Assembly: GCF_024362365.1 (NCBI RefSeq) | Contig: NZ_CP101464.1 | Location: 2,170,001-2,234,000, forward strand | DNA: 64,000 nucleotides | Direction: 5' to 3' | Source of the DNA: Janibacter sp. CX7 | GTDB lineage: Bacteria; Actinomycetota; Actinomycetes; Actinomycetales; Dermatophilaceae | Shown: positions 1 through 8,858 of the stretch, in pieces | Layout: the number at the start of each line of letters is the position of its first letter | How positions within the stretch are numbered: position 1 is the stretch's first letter | The notes under the pieces: generated by a model | Seen by the model: the letters and a program-made list of their open reading frames with translations, nothing else | Told to the model about the DNA's origin: nothing | The model's database searches: none | Translations under genes and position numbers: made by a program

Positions 1-315
1 CCCGACGCTCACCGCCTCGATGTCCGCAGAGCTCCCCCACGACTCGTCCGCCCGCTGCCAGGAGTTGATCGTCAGCCGCCCGTGCACGACGACCGGGTCA
101 CCCTTGTGCAGGGACAGGTGCGCGTTCATCCCCAGCGAGCGGAAGGCCGCGACGTTGTAGAAGCTCGTCGACACGTCGACGAAGACGCCCTCGCGGTTGC
201 GCCGGCGCACGGTCGACGCGACGCGGAAGGTCGTGAACTGCCGACCCTGCGTCGTCTGGCGGTGCTCCGGGTCGGCGACGACCCGGCCGGCGACGGTGAT
301 CTCGACTTCGTTCAT
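1..315 (-). CDS. ssb: Single-stranded DNA-binding protein, C-terminus off the window
   Basis: The first 105 codons of a minus-strand gene, read from an ATG at 315, translate to an OB-fold start (MNEVEITVAGRVVADPEH) followed by a TTFRVAST strand, an FYNVAAF strand and VVVHGRLTINSWQ near residue 85. These are the successive strands of the SSB family. SSB coats single-stranded DNA in replication and repair. The acidic C-terminal tail lies outside the window. No neighbour upstream suggests the rpsF-ssb-rpsR ribosomal context, so this may be a second, stand-alone SSB paralog; that is inference from the right flank only. Confidence 0.88.
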   Translation of the reverse strand, partial: MNEVEITVAGRVVADPEHRQTTQGRQFTTFRVASTVRRRNREGVFVDVSTSFYNVAAFRSLGMNAHLSLHKGDPVVVHGRLTINSWQRADESWGSSADIEAVSVG

Positions 316-461
316 GGTGCTGTCCTCACTCCCCGCCCACCGCGGTCGGTGGGCCCGTGGATCCAGCCTCACCGAGGCGAAGGGGGCGCAGCCGCACCCG
401 GAGCAGGATGTGGACGACGAGGGTCTGGCGCGCGAGCCTGTGGACGAGGATGATCGTCGCC

Positions 462-1097
462 ATGGACACGGCCACGGTGTGGCGCTGGACCCATGCCGAG
501 CGGGCGGCCCTCGAGGCGACCCTGACGTCCCTGCCCCCGCAGGCCTGGGAGCACCCCTCGCTGTGCGACGGGTGGAGCGTCAAGGACGTCGCCGCCCACG
601 TCATCTCGAACCCCCAGATCGGCTGGGCCCAGATGCCGGGCCTGGTCGCCCGCAACCTCGGTCACGGCTACAACGGGATGATCAAGCGCGAGGTCCAGCG
701 GCTCGGCGCGACCCAGACCCCGCAGTCGGTCCTCGCCGACTTCGAGCGATATCGGGGGTCGACACGTCACGTGCCCACGACGACGGCCGTCGAGCCCCTC
801 GTCGACGCGATCGTCCACCACCAGGACATCCTGCGTCCCCTCGGCCTCGAGCACTCGCCGGACCCGACGGCGGCCGTGGTGGCGGCCGACCGGTGCCGTC
901 TGCTCAGCCCGCTGCTCGGCGGCCGCCGGCTGCTGCGCAGCGTGCGCATGGTCGCGACCGACGTCGACTGGGTCCGCGGTGACGGGCCGGAGCTCACCGG
1001 CCCGGTCCTCGAGCTGCTCATGGTGTGCGCGGGCCGGGCCCGCGCCGCACGCGGGTTGACCGGCGAGGGCGTGTCGCTGCTCCCGCCGGCGGCCTAG
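462..1097 (+). CDS. Maleylpyruvate isomerase/DinB-fold family protein
   Basis: About 211 residues from the ATG at 462. An in-frame ATG at 450 is an alternative, and the longer open frame upstream is not protein-like. The N-terminal part, with the typical SLCDGWSVKDVAAHV segment and a later HHQDILRPLG segment, matches the mycothiol-dependent maleylpyruvate isomerase N-terminal/DinB four-helix fold. The histidines in these two segments would be the metal ligands. Such proteins are thiol-dependent isomerases or transferases in actinobacteria, but the substrate cannot be read from sequence. It is transcribed divergently from ssb and overlaps the convergent GTPase gene by 4 bp. Confidence 0.75.
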   Translation: MDTATVWRWTHAERAALEATLTSLPPQAWEHPSLCDGWSVKDVAAHVISNPQIGWAQMPGLVARNLGHGYNGMIKREVQRLGATQTPQSVLADFERYRGSTRHVPTTTAVEPLVDAIVHHQDILRPLGLEHSPDPTAAVVAADRCRLLSPLLGGRRLLRSVRMVATDVDWVRGDGPELTGPVLELLMVCAGRARAARGLTGEGVSLLPPAA

Positions 1098-2752
1098 CGC
1101 GTCCGGCCGAGAGCCCGCTCGATCCCCGCGCGGGTGCGCTCGTGCTCGGCGAGCACCTGCGTCACGGGCTCGACGACGCGAGCATCACCGACCTCGCCGA
1201 TGGCCCGACGCAGCCGCTTGTCGACCGTCGCGGCGCGCTTGCGGGCGCCGATGCCGGCCAGCCAGCGGGCGATGGCGGCGAGCAGCAGCCCGCCGAGCAG
1301 ACCGCCGACGAGCAGCAGGAAGGGCATCGCGAAGGGCCCGACGTCCACCGTGGGGACCTCAGGCAGCTGCAGCCACCCGGCGAGCGCGATGACGACGAGC
1401 CAGACGAGCCCGACGACGGCTGCGAGCGCCAGGAGGATCTGTAGCAGGCTGAAGACCGCCCACCACGCCGGCTTGCGTCCGCGCAGCGAGGTGCGCAGCA
1501 CCGCCTGGTCGAGCTCGTCGGCGAGGTCGGCGTCGGAGGGACGGGCGGCGTCGGCGACGGCATCGGCCCAGCGCGTGGGCAGGCCCTCGCCGGCGCTCGA
1601 TCCGATCCGCCGGGCCGCGAGGTCGACCGCTGCCCGGGCCGCGGGTGCCGGCGGCGGGATCGACGAGCGTCCGAGCACGGCACGCACGTCCTGCTCGGTG
1701 ATGTCCGGCGACCCGGCGACGTCGCGGTCGAGCCGCAGCCGCTTGAGCGGAGCGGGACGGAAGGCGCGGACCCACCGGGTGAAGGGCCAGCCGGTACGCG
1801 CCCACGACTCCATCCGGAAGTCGCGTGCGACGGCATCGACGACGGTCGGCACCCCCGCGCTGCGGGCGAGGGCGTCGACGAGCTCGGCACGCGCCCGGTC
1901 GGACACCCCGGCGCCCTGCTCGCCGACCGAGTCGAGCAGCTCGCCGGCGGCGGTGCGCACATCGGCACCGAGGCGGTGGCGGGCGGCATCGGCGTGCTCG
2001 ACGGCGTCGTGCAGGCGGGCGCGCAGGTCGTCGAGACCCGCTCCGCTGCGGGTCGAGGTGCCGACGACCTCGTGCTCGTCGAGGCCGTCACGCTCGAGCA
2101 GGCGGGTCAGGTCGGCGGCGATCTGCTCCTGCCCCCCGGCCGGCAGCCGGTCGACCTGGTTGAGCACGACGAGGGTGACGGCGCCGTACTCGCGCAGCAC
2201 GGCGACGTAGTCGTCGTGGAGGACGGCGTCGGCGTACTTCTGCGGGTCGGTCACCCAGACGAAGACGTCGACGAGCTCGAGCACCCGGCGCGCCTCCTCG
2301 CGGTTGGCCGACTCGCGGGAGTCGAAGTCGGGCAGGTCGACGAGGACGAGCCCCTCGAGGTCGCCGGGGTCAGGTACCTGGTGGCGCGTGCCGACGGACA
2401 GCCAGTCGAGCAGCGCGCCCGCGGGCTCGCTCCCCCAGACCGCGGCGGTCGGGGTCGAGGTCGTCGGGCGACGCTGCCCCACCGTCGCCACGTCGGCACC
2501 GGCGAGTGCGTTGAAGAGTGACGACTTCCCCGAGCCGGTCGCCCCCGCGAGCGCGACGACCGTGTGCCCGCCGACGAGGGCGGTGCGCTCGTGCACCTTG
2601 TCGACGACCTCGCGGGCACGCCCCGCGGCCCGTGGGTCGAGACGGTCGGCCCCGGTGTCGAGCGCGGTGGCCAGGGCGTCGGCGCGGGCGGTCAGCTCGT
2701 CGGCCGTGAGAGCGCCCTGCGTCCCACGACGAAGGCGGTTGCGCGGGCTCAT
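1094..2752 (-). CDS. YfjP-like GTPase with C-terminal membrane segments
   Basis: A 552-residue P-loop GTPase. G1 is GATGSGKSS at residues 70-78, G3 is DLPDFDS near 139-145 and G4 is NQVD near 198-201. A long helical region follows, then two hydrophobic stretches around residues 430-505, so the protein is probably anchored at the inner face of the membrane. The architecture resembles dynamin/YfjP-type GTPases thought to act on membranes. It overlaps the upstream GTPase gene by 4 bp (ATGA), so the two are translationally coupled and may form a hetero-oligomer, as paired bacterial dynamin-like proteins do; that last point is inference. Confidence 0.8.
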   Translation of the reverse strand: MSPRNRLRRGTQGALTADELTARADALATALDTGADRLDPRAAGRAREVVDKVHERTALVGGHTVVALAGATGSGKSSLFNALAGADVATVGQRRPTTSTPTAAVWGSEPAGALLDWLSVGTRHQVPDPGDLEGLVLVDLPDFDSRESANREEARRVLELVDVFVWVTDPQKYADAVLHDDYVAVLREYGAVTLVVLNQVDRLPAGGQEQIAADLTRLLERDGLDEHEVVGTSTRSGAGLDDLRARLHDAVEHADAARHRLGADVRTAAGELLDSVGEQGAGVSDRARAELVDALARSAGVPTVVDAVARDFRMESWARTGWPFTRWVRAFRPAPLKRLRLDRDVAGSPDITEQDVRAVLGRSSIPPPAPAARAAVDLAARRIGSSAGEGLPTRWADAVADAARPSDADLADELDQAVLRTSLRGRKPAWWAVFSLLQILLALAAVVGLVWLVVIALAGWLQLPEVPTVDVGPFAMPFLLLVGGLLGGLLLAAIARWLAGIGARKRAATVDKRLRRAIGEVGDARVVEPVTQVLAEHERTRAGIERALGRTR

Positions 2753-4467
2753 CGCGCCTCCTCACCGACCGCGGCGGCGGCCTGCTGGAGTCGACGGATC
2801 TGCGCCTCGCTCACGCTCAGCTCGCCGGTGACGGCGGTGTAGCGGTCGCGCTCGTCCTCGTAGAGCGTCTCGACCCGGTCGAGGAGCAGCTGGCGCGCCT
2901 TGCGGGCCATGTCGCGCACCGCCTGGTCGCCGAAGATCGCTTCGAGCACCTTTTGCGCCAGTGCGGTCGTGCCGCCGGCGATGGCCACCTCGGGGGCGAC
3001 GAGCACGCCGCCGGTGTGGGCGAAGGAGACCAGCATGAGGAAGAGGCCGATGCCGTTGACCCCGTAGGCGGCGATGCGCGCGTTGGTGCGACGGTTGCCG
3101 CCCTCCGAGCGCACGATGTCGAGCACGTCGCCCTGCCAGTCGCGCACGAGGCGCTCGACCTCGCTCTCGAGGCCCCGCGAGGAGCGGGCCAGCTCGGGGT
3201 GTGCCTCGAGGACGAGGGGGCCGGCCTCGGTGCCCCGCCAGGTGCGGGCGATCGTCGCGGCCGCCGCATCGGCCTCGGCGATGAGCAGCGCGCTCACCCC
3301 GGTGTGCAGGGCCTGGTCGAGCTCGGCCGCCGGCGGCGGCCCACCGGCGACGGCGGAGGTGACCCGGTCGCGCAGGCGCGAGACTCCCGTCTCCACCTTG
3401 CGGAAGAACTCGCCGGTGCCGACGAACTCCTGCCACCGGGCGAGGACCTCGCCGCGCAGCAGCTGCCCGTCCTTCATCCCGTCGGTGACGCCCTGCTCGG
3501 CCGCGTCGTAGGCGTCGTAGGCGACCTGGGTGAGCGAGCTGGCCTGCTCGCGCTGGGCCTGCGCCGCCTCGATGACCGAGGTGGCCCGGCCGTCGAGCGA
3601 CCGCAGGGCGCCCTGCAGCGTCTGGCGGATGATGATCGTGCGGGCCCGCTGGTCGCCGGCGAGCGCCGTGAGCCAGCTGCGCACCCGCTCGATGTCGGCA
3701 TCGGGGATCAGCCCGTCGGCCGTCAGGTCGGTCTCGGGGACGGTGAAGACCGGCGCCGTCTCCAGACCCTGCTCGCGCAGCATCTCGACGAGGTGGGTGC
3801 GGACGTCGGCCATCGCCGGCCGGTCGACGCGGTCGAGGACGATCGCGACGGCGGTGCCGCGCTCGGAGGCCTGCCGCAGCAGCCGCCACGGGATCGCGTC
3901 GGCGTAGCGCGCGGCGGTCGTGACGAAGAGCCACAGGTCGGCCGCCGCGAGCAGCTGGGTCGCCAGCTCGCGGTTGGCCGAGACGACCGAGTCGATGTCG
4001 GGTGCGTCGAGGATCGCCATGCCCGGCGGCAGCGCCGTCGACGGGGTGAGGCGCACCGTGCCGGGCTGCGGCTCCCCTTCGCCACCGGTGACCCGGGCGA
4101 GCGAAGGGAGGACCCGCGCGTCGCGGAACCAGCGCTCGTCGTCGGGGTGGTGGATGAGCACGGGGCTGGTCGTCGTCGGGCGCAGCACGCCGGAGCGGCT
4201 CACCTCGCGACGGAGGATGGAGTTGACCAGCGTGGACTTGCCGGAGCCGGTCGAGCCGCCCACCACCGCGAGCAGCGGGGCGTCCATCGACTCGAGTCTG
4301 GGGATGACGTAGTCGTCGAGCTGGTCGAGCAGCGCCTGACGCTCCCCGCGCGCCTGCCGCGTGCTCGGCAGGTCGAGCACCAGCCGGCTCCGCTCGACCT
4401 CGTCACGCAGGGCGGTCACGCGGGTCAGGAGGCTGCCGTCGTCGCGTCCCCTCGGCATCTCACCCAT
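2749..4467 (-). CDS. Dynamin-like GTPase
   Basis: About 572 residues from the ATG at 4467 (a GTG at 4476 would add three residues). It has a P-loop GGSTGSGKST, a switch segment LDAPDIDSVVSANR and a G4 motif VLDRVD. A long alpha-helical middle region follows, then a hydrophobic stretch in the last third (GLFLMLVSFAHTGGVLV) and a basic C-terminus. This is the first gene of the two-gene GTPase operon and overlaps its partner by four bases. The partner differs in sequence but shares the GTPase-helix-membrane layout. The family is known for membrane remodelling; its role here is unknown. Confidence 0.8.
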   Translation of the reverse strand: MGEMPRGRDDGSLLTRVTALRDEVERSRLVLDLPSTRQARGERQALLDQLDDYVIPRLESMDAPLLAVVGGSTGSGKSTLVNSILRREVSRSGVLRPTTTSPVLIHHPDDERWFRDARVLPSLARVTGGEGEPQPGTVRLTPSTALPPGMAILDAPDIDSVVSANRELATQLLAAADLWLFVTTAARYADAIPWRLLRQASERGTAVAIVLDRVDRPAMADVRTHLVEMLREQGLETAPVFTVPETDLTADGLIPDADIERVRSWLTALAGDQRARTIIIRQTLQGALRSLDGRATSVIEAAQAQREQASSLTQVAYDAYDAAEQGVTDGMKDGQLLRGEVLARWQEFVGTGEFFRKVETGVSRLRDRVTSAVAGGPPPAAELDQALHTGVSALLIAEADAAAATIARTWRGTEAGPLVLEAHPELARSSRGLESEVERLVRDWQGDVLDIVRSEGGNRRTNARIAAYGVNGIGLFLMLVSFAHTGGVLVAPEVAIAGGTTALAQKVLEAIFGDQAVRDMARKARQLLLDRVETLYEDERDRYTAVTGELSVSEAQIRRLQQAAAAVGEEAR

Positions 4468-4568
4468 GCGGCCCACCCTATCCAGCGACGCGCGTCCGGC
4501 AGGGTCACCCGGGGGCGATGCGCCCGGCGGGTCGCACCCGGCCCGGCGTCGCCCTCGCGGACGGTCGG

Positions 4569-4642
4569 CGCCCCCGGCAGGACTCGAACCTGCGACCTAG
4601 GGATTAGAAGGCCCTTGCTCTGTCCAGCTGAGCTACGGAGGC
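4569..4642 (-). tRNA. tRNA-Arg (anticodon TCT)
   Basis: The minus strand folds as a cloverleaf: acceptor GCCTCCG pairs with CGGGGGC through one G-T pair, D-arm GCTC/GAGC, anticodon loop CTTCTAA, and T-arm GCAGG/CCTGC with TTCGAGT. CCA is not encoded. The anticodon stem AGGGC/TCCCT closes with a C-T mismatch next to the loop, which is unusual. Confidence 0.95.
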
Positions 4643-4709
4643 ACGCCCGGGTGAACGGGACATGTCCACGACCCGGGCGGCATCAGTGTAGTGAGGGGCC
4701 CGACCTGCC

Positions 4710-5399
4710 ATGATCGGCACCATGCCTGTCCGGATCACCGTGCGTGAGGCGGGGGTCTCCGACTCCCCCGACGACCTGGCGATCCTCGGCGCGGGCGAGC
4801 GCGCCCGCGCCGGGCGCAAGCGGGAGGCCGCTCCCTTCGTCACCGGGCACGCCCTCGTGCGGCGGGTCCTCGGCGAGCTGCTCGACCGCGACCCGGCGGC
4901 GCTCGAGTTCGCCCGGCGCTGCGCCACCTGCGGCAGCGACCAGCACGGCAAGCCCAGCCTCGTAAACGCCCCCGGCTGGCACTTCTCCCTCTCCTACACC
5001 GGTGCCGGCGCGATCGTCGCCGTCGCCCAGGGCGTCGAGGTGGGCGTCGACATCGAGGACCTCACCGACGCCGACTTCGAGGGCTTCGCGCGCACGACGC
5101 TCGCGGCCGACGAGGTCGCCGGCTTCGGCAGCCTCGACGGGCACGATCTGCTCGTCGCCCGCGCCCGGGTGTGGGCGCGCAAGGAGGCCGTCCTCAAGGC
5201 GACCGGCCGCGGGCTCGTCGTCGACCCCTCCGAGGTCCTCGTCTCCGGGCCCGGCGAGCCGGCGCGGCTCGTCGACTGGCGGGCCGAGGAGCCGCGCCCC
5301 GCGCAGATCTCCCTCGCCGACGTCGACGTCACGACCGACGACCACCGGGCCGCCGTCGCCGCCCTGACCGACGAGCAGCTCGTGGTCGAGCCGGCCTGA
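4710..5399 (+). CDS. 4'-phosphopantetheinyl transferase (Sfp type)
   Basis: A 229-residue protein; a second in-frame ATG at 4722 is an equally possible start. It has the Sfp-type magnesium site GVDIE near residue 115 and the downstream WARKEAVLKATGRG signature near residue 155. The enzyme moves phosphopantetheine from CoA onto a serine of carrier proteins for fatty-acid, polyketide or peptide synthesis. A CxxC-like pair in the middle (CATCGSDQHGKP) matches the conserved GKP segment of the family. It stands alone, with no biosynthetic cluster next to it, so it probably serves carrier proteins elsewhere. Confidence 0.88.
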   Translation: MIGTMPVRITVREAGVSDSPDDLAILGAGERARAGRKREAAPFVTGHALVRRVLGELLDRDPAALEFARRCATCGSDQHGKPSLVNAPGWHFSLSYTGAGAIVAVAQGVEVGVDIEDLTDADFEGFARTTLAADEVAGFGSLDGHDLLVARARVWARKEAVLKATGRGLVVDPSEVLVSGPGEPARLVDWRAEEPRPAQISLADVDVTTDDHRAAVAALTDEQLVVEPA

Positions 5400-5406
5400 C
5401 CGGACA

Positions 5407-5444
5407 CGGGCAGGTGGGACGCCTCCGCAGCACCCACCTGCCCG
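5407..5444. terminator. Bidirectional hairpin between convergent genes
   Basis: A perfect 12-bp stem (CGGGCAGGTGGG with its complement) and a 14-nt loop lie exactly between two convergent stop codons. No T-tract follows, as is common in GC-rich genomes. Confidence 0.6.
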
Positions 5445-5453
5445 GCCCGACGA

Positions 5454-7103
5454 TCAGGCGCCGGCGAACTCCCTTCGCCTGGCCGTCATCGAGTCGAGGA
5501 GGACCCGCTCCTGCTGGAGCGCATCGTGGTCGGCCTCGTGGCGCAGCTTGCGGAAGCGCAGCAGCGCCAGCTCGGACGCGGAGTCCTGGAAGGCCCGCAT
5601 GGACTGCAGGCTGACCGCTCCGCCGCTGGCGCGGGCCCAGCGGCGGGCCACCCGCCGCTCCTTCATCGACGCGAGCATCGCGACCTCGTCGCGGGAGATC
5701 CACCCGGAGTCCGCATAGGGCAGCAGGTGCTCACCGATGACCTTGCCCTCCCGCGAGCGGGTCCAGATGACGAAGGCGACGAAGGAGACGAAGGCGACGA
5801 AGCCGAAGCACAGGCCGAGGATCAGGCCGGTCGTGCCGGAGGAGGCGCTGAGGTTCCACAGCCCGTGGAGCAGGACCGCGGCGCACCAGCCGATGATCGG
5901 CGCGACGACCTTGACCGGCGTCGAGCGCGACAGCGCCGCCATGCCGACCGCGATACCGGTCATCGTCGTGAACATCGGGTGGAGGAAGGGGCTGATGATG
6001 CCGCGCAGCACGAAGGTGACGACGAAGGCCGGCGTCCCGCCCTCGGTGAGCGCGCGGCCGAGGTAGAGGATGTTCTCGGTGAAGGCGAAGCCCGCCGCGA
6101 CGATGCCGGCGTAGACGATGCCGTCGGTCAGGCCGTTGAACTCCTTGCGCATGAACCACCACATGACGAGCAGGAAGACCCCCTTGAAGGTCTCCTCCAC
6201 GAGCGGGGCGACGATGACGGCGCCGAGCACGTTGGCCGACTCCGGGTCGGTGACGCCGAGCAGGAAGACCCCGCCGATGGTGTTGAGCACGAGCGAGATG
6301 AGCGTCGAGCCGAGCGCGCCGTAGAGGAAGGCCGTGACGAGGTAGCGCCACGGCTCGGCCTCGAAGCGGTCGAGCCACAGGAAGATCGGCACGACGATCG
6401 CCAGCGGGATGAGCGCGAAGACGAGGCCGATGAGGGTGGTCAGGATGCCGAAGCTCAGCCCGAAGTAGAGCGCGAAGATCAGGGCGAGGACGAGGGAGCC
6501 GACGACCACGGTGCCGCCGAGCAGCCAGGTGCGCAGCGTGGGGCGCGGGGTCGGGTTGGCCTGCGCCTGGGCCGGCACGTAGTGGGCGGTGTAGCTCTGC
6601 TGCTGTAGCCACGCGGCGTGCTGGGCCTGCTGGTGGGCCCAGGCGGCGCTGGCCTGCTGCTGGGCGCCCGCGTGCTGGGCACCGGGCTGCTGGTGCGCGT
6701 AGGCGGCCTGCGCCTGCTGCTGCGCCCGGGCCTGCTGGGCCAGGCGCTGCTGCTCCTCGTAGGCCTGCTGCTGCGCGAGCACCTGCTGACGGGAGTCGGT
6801 GCGGGCCGCCTCCTCGGCGAGCAGGACCGAGCGGGTGGCGGTGCGATACCACTCGGGCTCCTCCGGTGCGCTGCGGCGCAGCATCCGGCGGCTGAGGGTG
6901 TCCTCGGACGGCGTCGAGCGGGGCGCGGGCGGCGCCGGCGGCTGGCCGACGGGCGGCGCGGGAGGCTTCGGGGTGGTCGGGGGCGCCGGCGGAGCGGGCG
7001 GGGCGGGAGGCTGCTGGCTCCCGGACGATGCGGGCGGTGGCGGCGGAGGACCGGCGGGAGCGGGGGGCTGCCCGGCGGGCGGAGGAGGCGGCGTGGAGCT
7101 CAT
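5454..7103 (-). CDS. PrsW-family intramembrane metalloprotease
   Basis: About 549 residues from the ATG at 7103. The first 85 residues are rich in proline and the next 100 in glutamine and alanine, a low-complexity cytoplasmic region. A multi-helix membrane core follows, with the PrsW signatures EETFKG and GFAFTENILYLG and a later histidine in LHGLWNLSA. These glutamates and histidines are expected to form the metal centre. A 100-residue soluble tail ends the protein. PrsW proteases cut anti-sigma factors in Bacillus; the target here is unknown. It is convergent with the transferase gene and divergent from orn. Confidence 0.82.
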   Translation of the reverse strand: MSSTPPPPPAGQPPAPAGPPPPPPASSGSQQPPAPPAPPAPPTTPKPPAPPVGQPPAPPAPRSTPSEDTLSRRMLRRSAPEEPEWYRTATRSVLLAEEAARTDSRQQVLAQQQAYEEQQRLAQQARAQQQAQAAYAHQQPGAQHAGAQQQASAAWAHQQAQHAAWLQQQSYTAHYVPAQAQANPTPRPTLRTWLLGGTVVVGSLVLALIFALYFGLSFGILTTLIGLVFALIPLAIVVPIFLWLDRFEAEPWRYLVTAFLYGALGSTLISLVLNTIGGVFLLGVTDPESANVLGAVIVAPLVEETFKGVFLLVMWWFMRKEFNGLTDGIVYAGIVAAGFAFTENILYLGRALTEGGTPAFVVTFVLRGIISPFLHPMFTTMTGIAVGMAALSRSTPVKVVAPIIGWCAAVLLHGLWNLSASSGTTGLILGLCFGFVAFVSFVAFVIWTRSREGKVIGEHLLPYADSGWISRDEVAMLASMKERRVARRWARASGGAVSLQSMRAFQDSASELALLRFRKLRHEADHDALQQERVLLDSMTARRREFAGA

Positions 7104-7170
7104 GGCCGCCACGGTAGTGCGGCAACGGCCTCGCGTCGGTGGGGAGGACTACCCATCCAGCGGTCTGGAT

Positions 7171-7797
7171 ATGGTGGAAGACGTGACTTCTTCGACTCCC
7201 TCCTCCGAGCGCATCGTCTGGATCGACTGCGAGATGACCGGCCTCTCCCTCGAGCACGACGCCCTCATCGAGGTCGCGGCCCTGGTCACCGACTACGAGC
7301 TCAACCAGCTCGACGAGGGCATTGACATCGTCGTCCGCCCGCCCGAGGCGGCGCTGATGCAGATGAACGACTTCGTCCGCGACATGCACACGACCTCGGG
7401 ACTGCTCGACGTGCTGGCCGAGGGCACGACCCTCGCCGAGGCCGAGGAGGCCGTCCTCGCCCACATCACGGAGCACGTCCCCGACGCCGGCAAGGCACCG
7501 CTCGGCGGCAACAGCGTCGCGACCGACCGCGCCTTCCTCGTGCGGGACATGCCGGCCCTCGAGGGCCACCTGCACTACCGGATGATCGACGTCTCCTCGA
7601 TCAAGGAGCTCTCGCGCCGCTGGTACCCGCGGGCCTACTTCGCCTCCCCGGACAAGAACGGCGGCCACCGCGCCCTCGCCGACATCACGGAGTCGATCGC
7701 CGAGCTGCGCTACTACCGCGAGGCGGTCTTCCGCCCCCAGCCCGGTCTCGAGACGGCCGAGCTCAAGGAGATCGCCGCGCGCCACCAGGTCGGCTGA
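7171..7797 (+). CDS. orn: Oligoribonuclease
   Basis: A 208-residue DEDDh-type 3'-5' exonuclease. The first acidic motif is WIDCEMTGL, the second lies in NSVATDRAFL and the third in YRMIDVSSIKE, with HRALADITES completing the active site. The length matches the family. It degrades 2-5 nt RNA fragments and pGpG. The ATG at 7171 has no clear ribosome-binding site and may be leaderless; a GTG at 7183 is an alternative. The open frame upstream to 6799 is antisense to the prsW-like gene and is not coding. Confidence 0.93.
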   Translation: MVEDVTSSTPSSERIVWIDCEMTGLSLEHDALIEVAALVTDYELNQLDEGIDIVVRPPEAALMQMNDFVRDMHTTSGLLDVLAEGTTLAEAEEAVLAHITEHVPDAGKAPLGGNSVATDRAFLVRDMPALEGHLHYRMIDVSSIKELSRRWYPRAYFASPDKNGGHRALADITESIAELRYYREAVFRPQPGLETAELKEIAARHQVG

Positions 7798-7818
7798 CCG
7801 GGCACGGGCCTCGCGTCA

Positions 7819-8770
7819 TTACGGGCGGTCGCGGCGCCGGCACCACGCGGCGAAGAGCGCGCCGGAGACGTTGTGCCACACCGAGAAGACCGCGCCCGGC
7901 AGGGCCGAGAGCGGCTCCATGTACTGCGCGGCCAGGCCCGCAGCGAGCCCGGAGTTCTGCATGCCCACCTCGATGGCGGTCGTGCGCCGAGCGGGCACCG
8001 GGAGCCGGGCCACCCTGGCGGCCAGGTAGCCCAGGCCCATGCCGAGCACGTTGTGCACGACGACGGCCAAGAGCACGAGGGGGGCCCGCGGTGAGCATCG
8101 CGTCGGCGCTGCCCGAGACGACGATCGCCACGATGACCGAGATCGCGGCCACCGACAGCCACGGCAGGGCCGGCAGGAGCGCCTCGGCGAGCGGCGCGAG
8201 CAGCAGGCGCACGACGAGACCGGCGAGGACCGGCAGCAGGACGATCGTGACGATGGTGCGGGCCATGCCGGCTCCGTCGAGGGGCATGTAGCGCCCGGCC
8301 AGCCACAGCGTGAGCAGCGGCGTGAGGAAGGGCGCGAGCAGCGTCGAGACCGAGGTCATCGTCACCGACAGCGCCACGTCACCGCGGGCGAGGTAGGACA
8401 CGACGTTGGACGCCGTCCCCCCGGGTGCGCAGCCGACGAGGATGACACCGGCGGCCAGGGCGGGCGGCAGGCTGAGCACCGTCACCACGAGCACGGCGAC
8501 CAGCGGCATGATGACGTACTGCGCGACGACCCCCAGCAGCACCGGCAGCGGGCGCCGCAGGACGAGGCCGAAGTCGACGGGCCGCAGCGTCAGGCCCATC
8601 GTGAACATCACCAGCCCGAGCAGCGGGTTGACGAAGGGGGCCGCCCCCGACACCGTGTCGGCGGCCAAGTAGCCGACCACTCCCCCGGCGACGATGAGCA
8701 GGGGGAAGACGAGGACGGCGACGTAGCCGCTGCGGTCCTCGGTGGTCGAGGTGACGAGTGGTGCGCTCAC
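7819..8770 (-). pseudogene. Bile acid:sodium symporter (BASS) family transporter, frameshifted
   Basis: The first 230 codons encode eight or so hydrophobic helices of a BASS/ACR3-fold transporter, including the GCAPGGTASNVVSYLA motif. The frame then leaves the family at a run of six C on the coding strand (plus-strand positions 8079-8084). Removing one C rejoins it to an 85-residue open frame with the missing tail (VGMQNSGLAAGLAAQY and the final helix), ending at 7819. The rejoined protein would be of normal length. This is either a recent frameshift or a sequencing error in a homopolymer. The substrate is unknown. Confidence 0.85.
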
Positions 8771-8806
8771 GAGCGGCCACCGTACACAGCCGGCAGGTCA
8801 GGCGCC

Positions 8807-8847
8807 GTCCGGCGTCGGACGCTGCTGCACGGGGTCCGGCGCCGGAC
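8807..8847. repeat. Two copies of a 14-bp GC-rich palindrome
   Basis: GTCCGGCGTCGGAC (8807-8820) and GTCCGGCGCCGGAC (8834-8847) lie in the gap downstream of the PAP2 gene. Each can form a hairpin, and they may act together as its terminator. Confidence 0.45.
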
Positions 8848-8858
8848 GCCGGCGGTGC

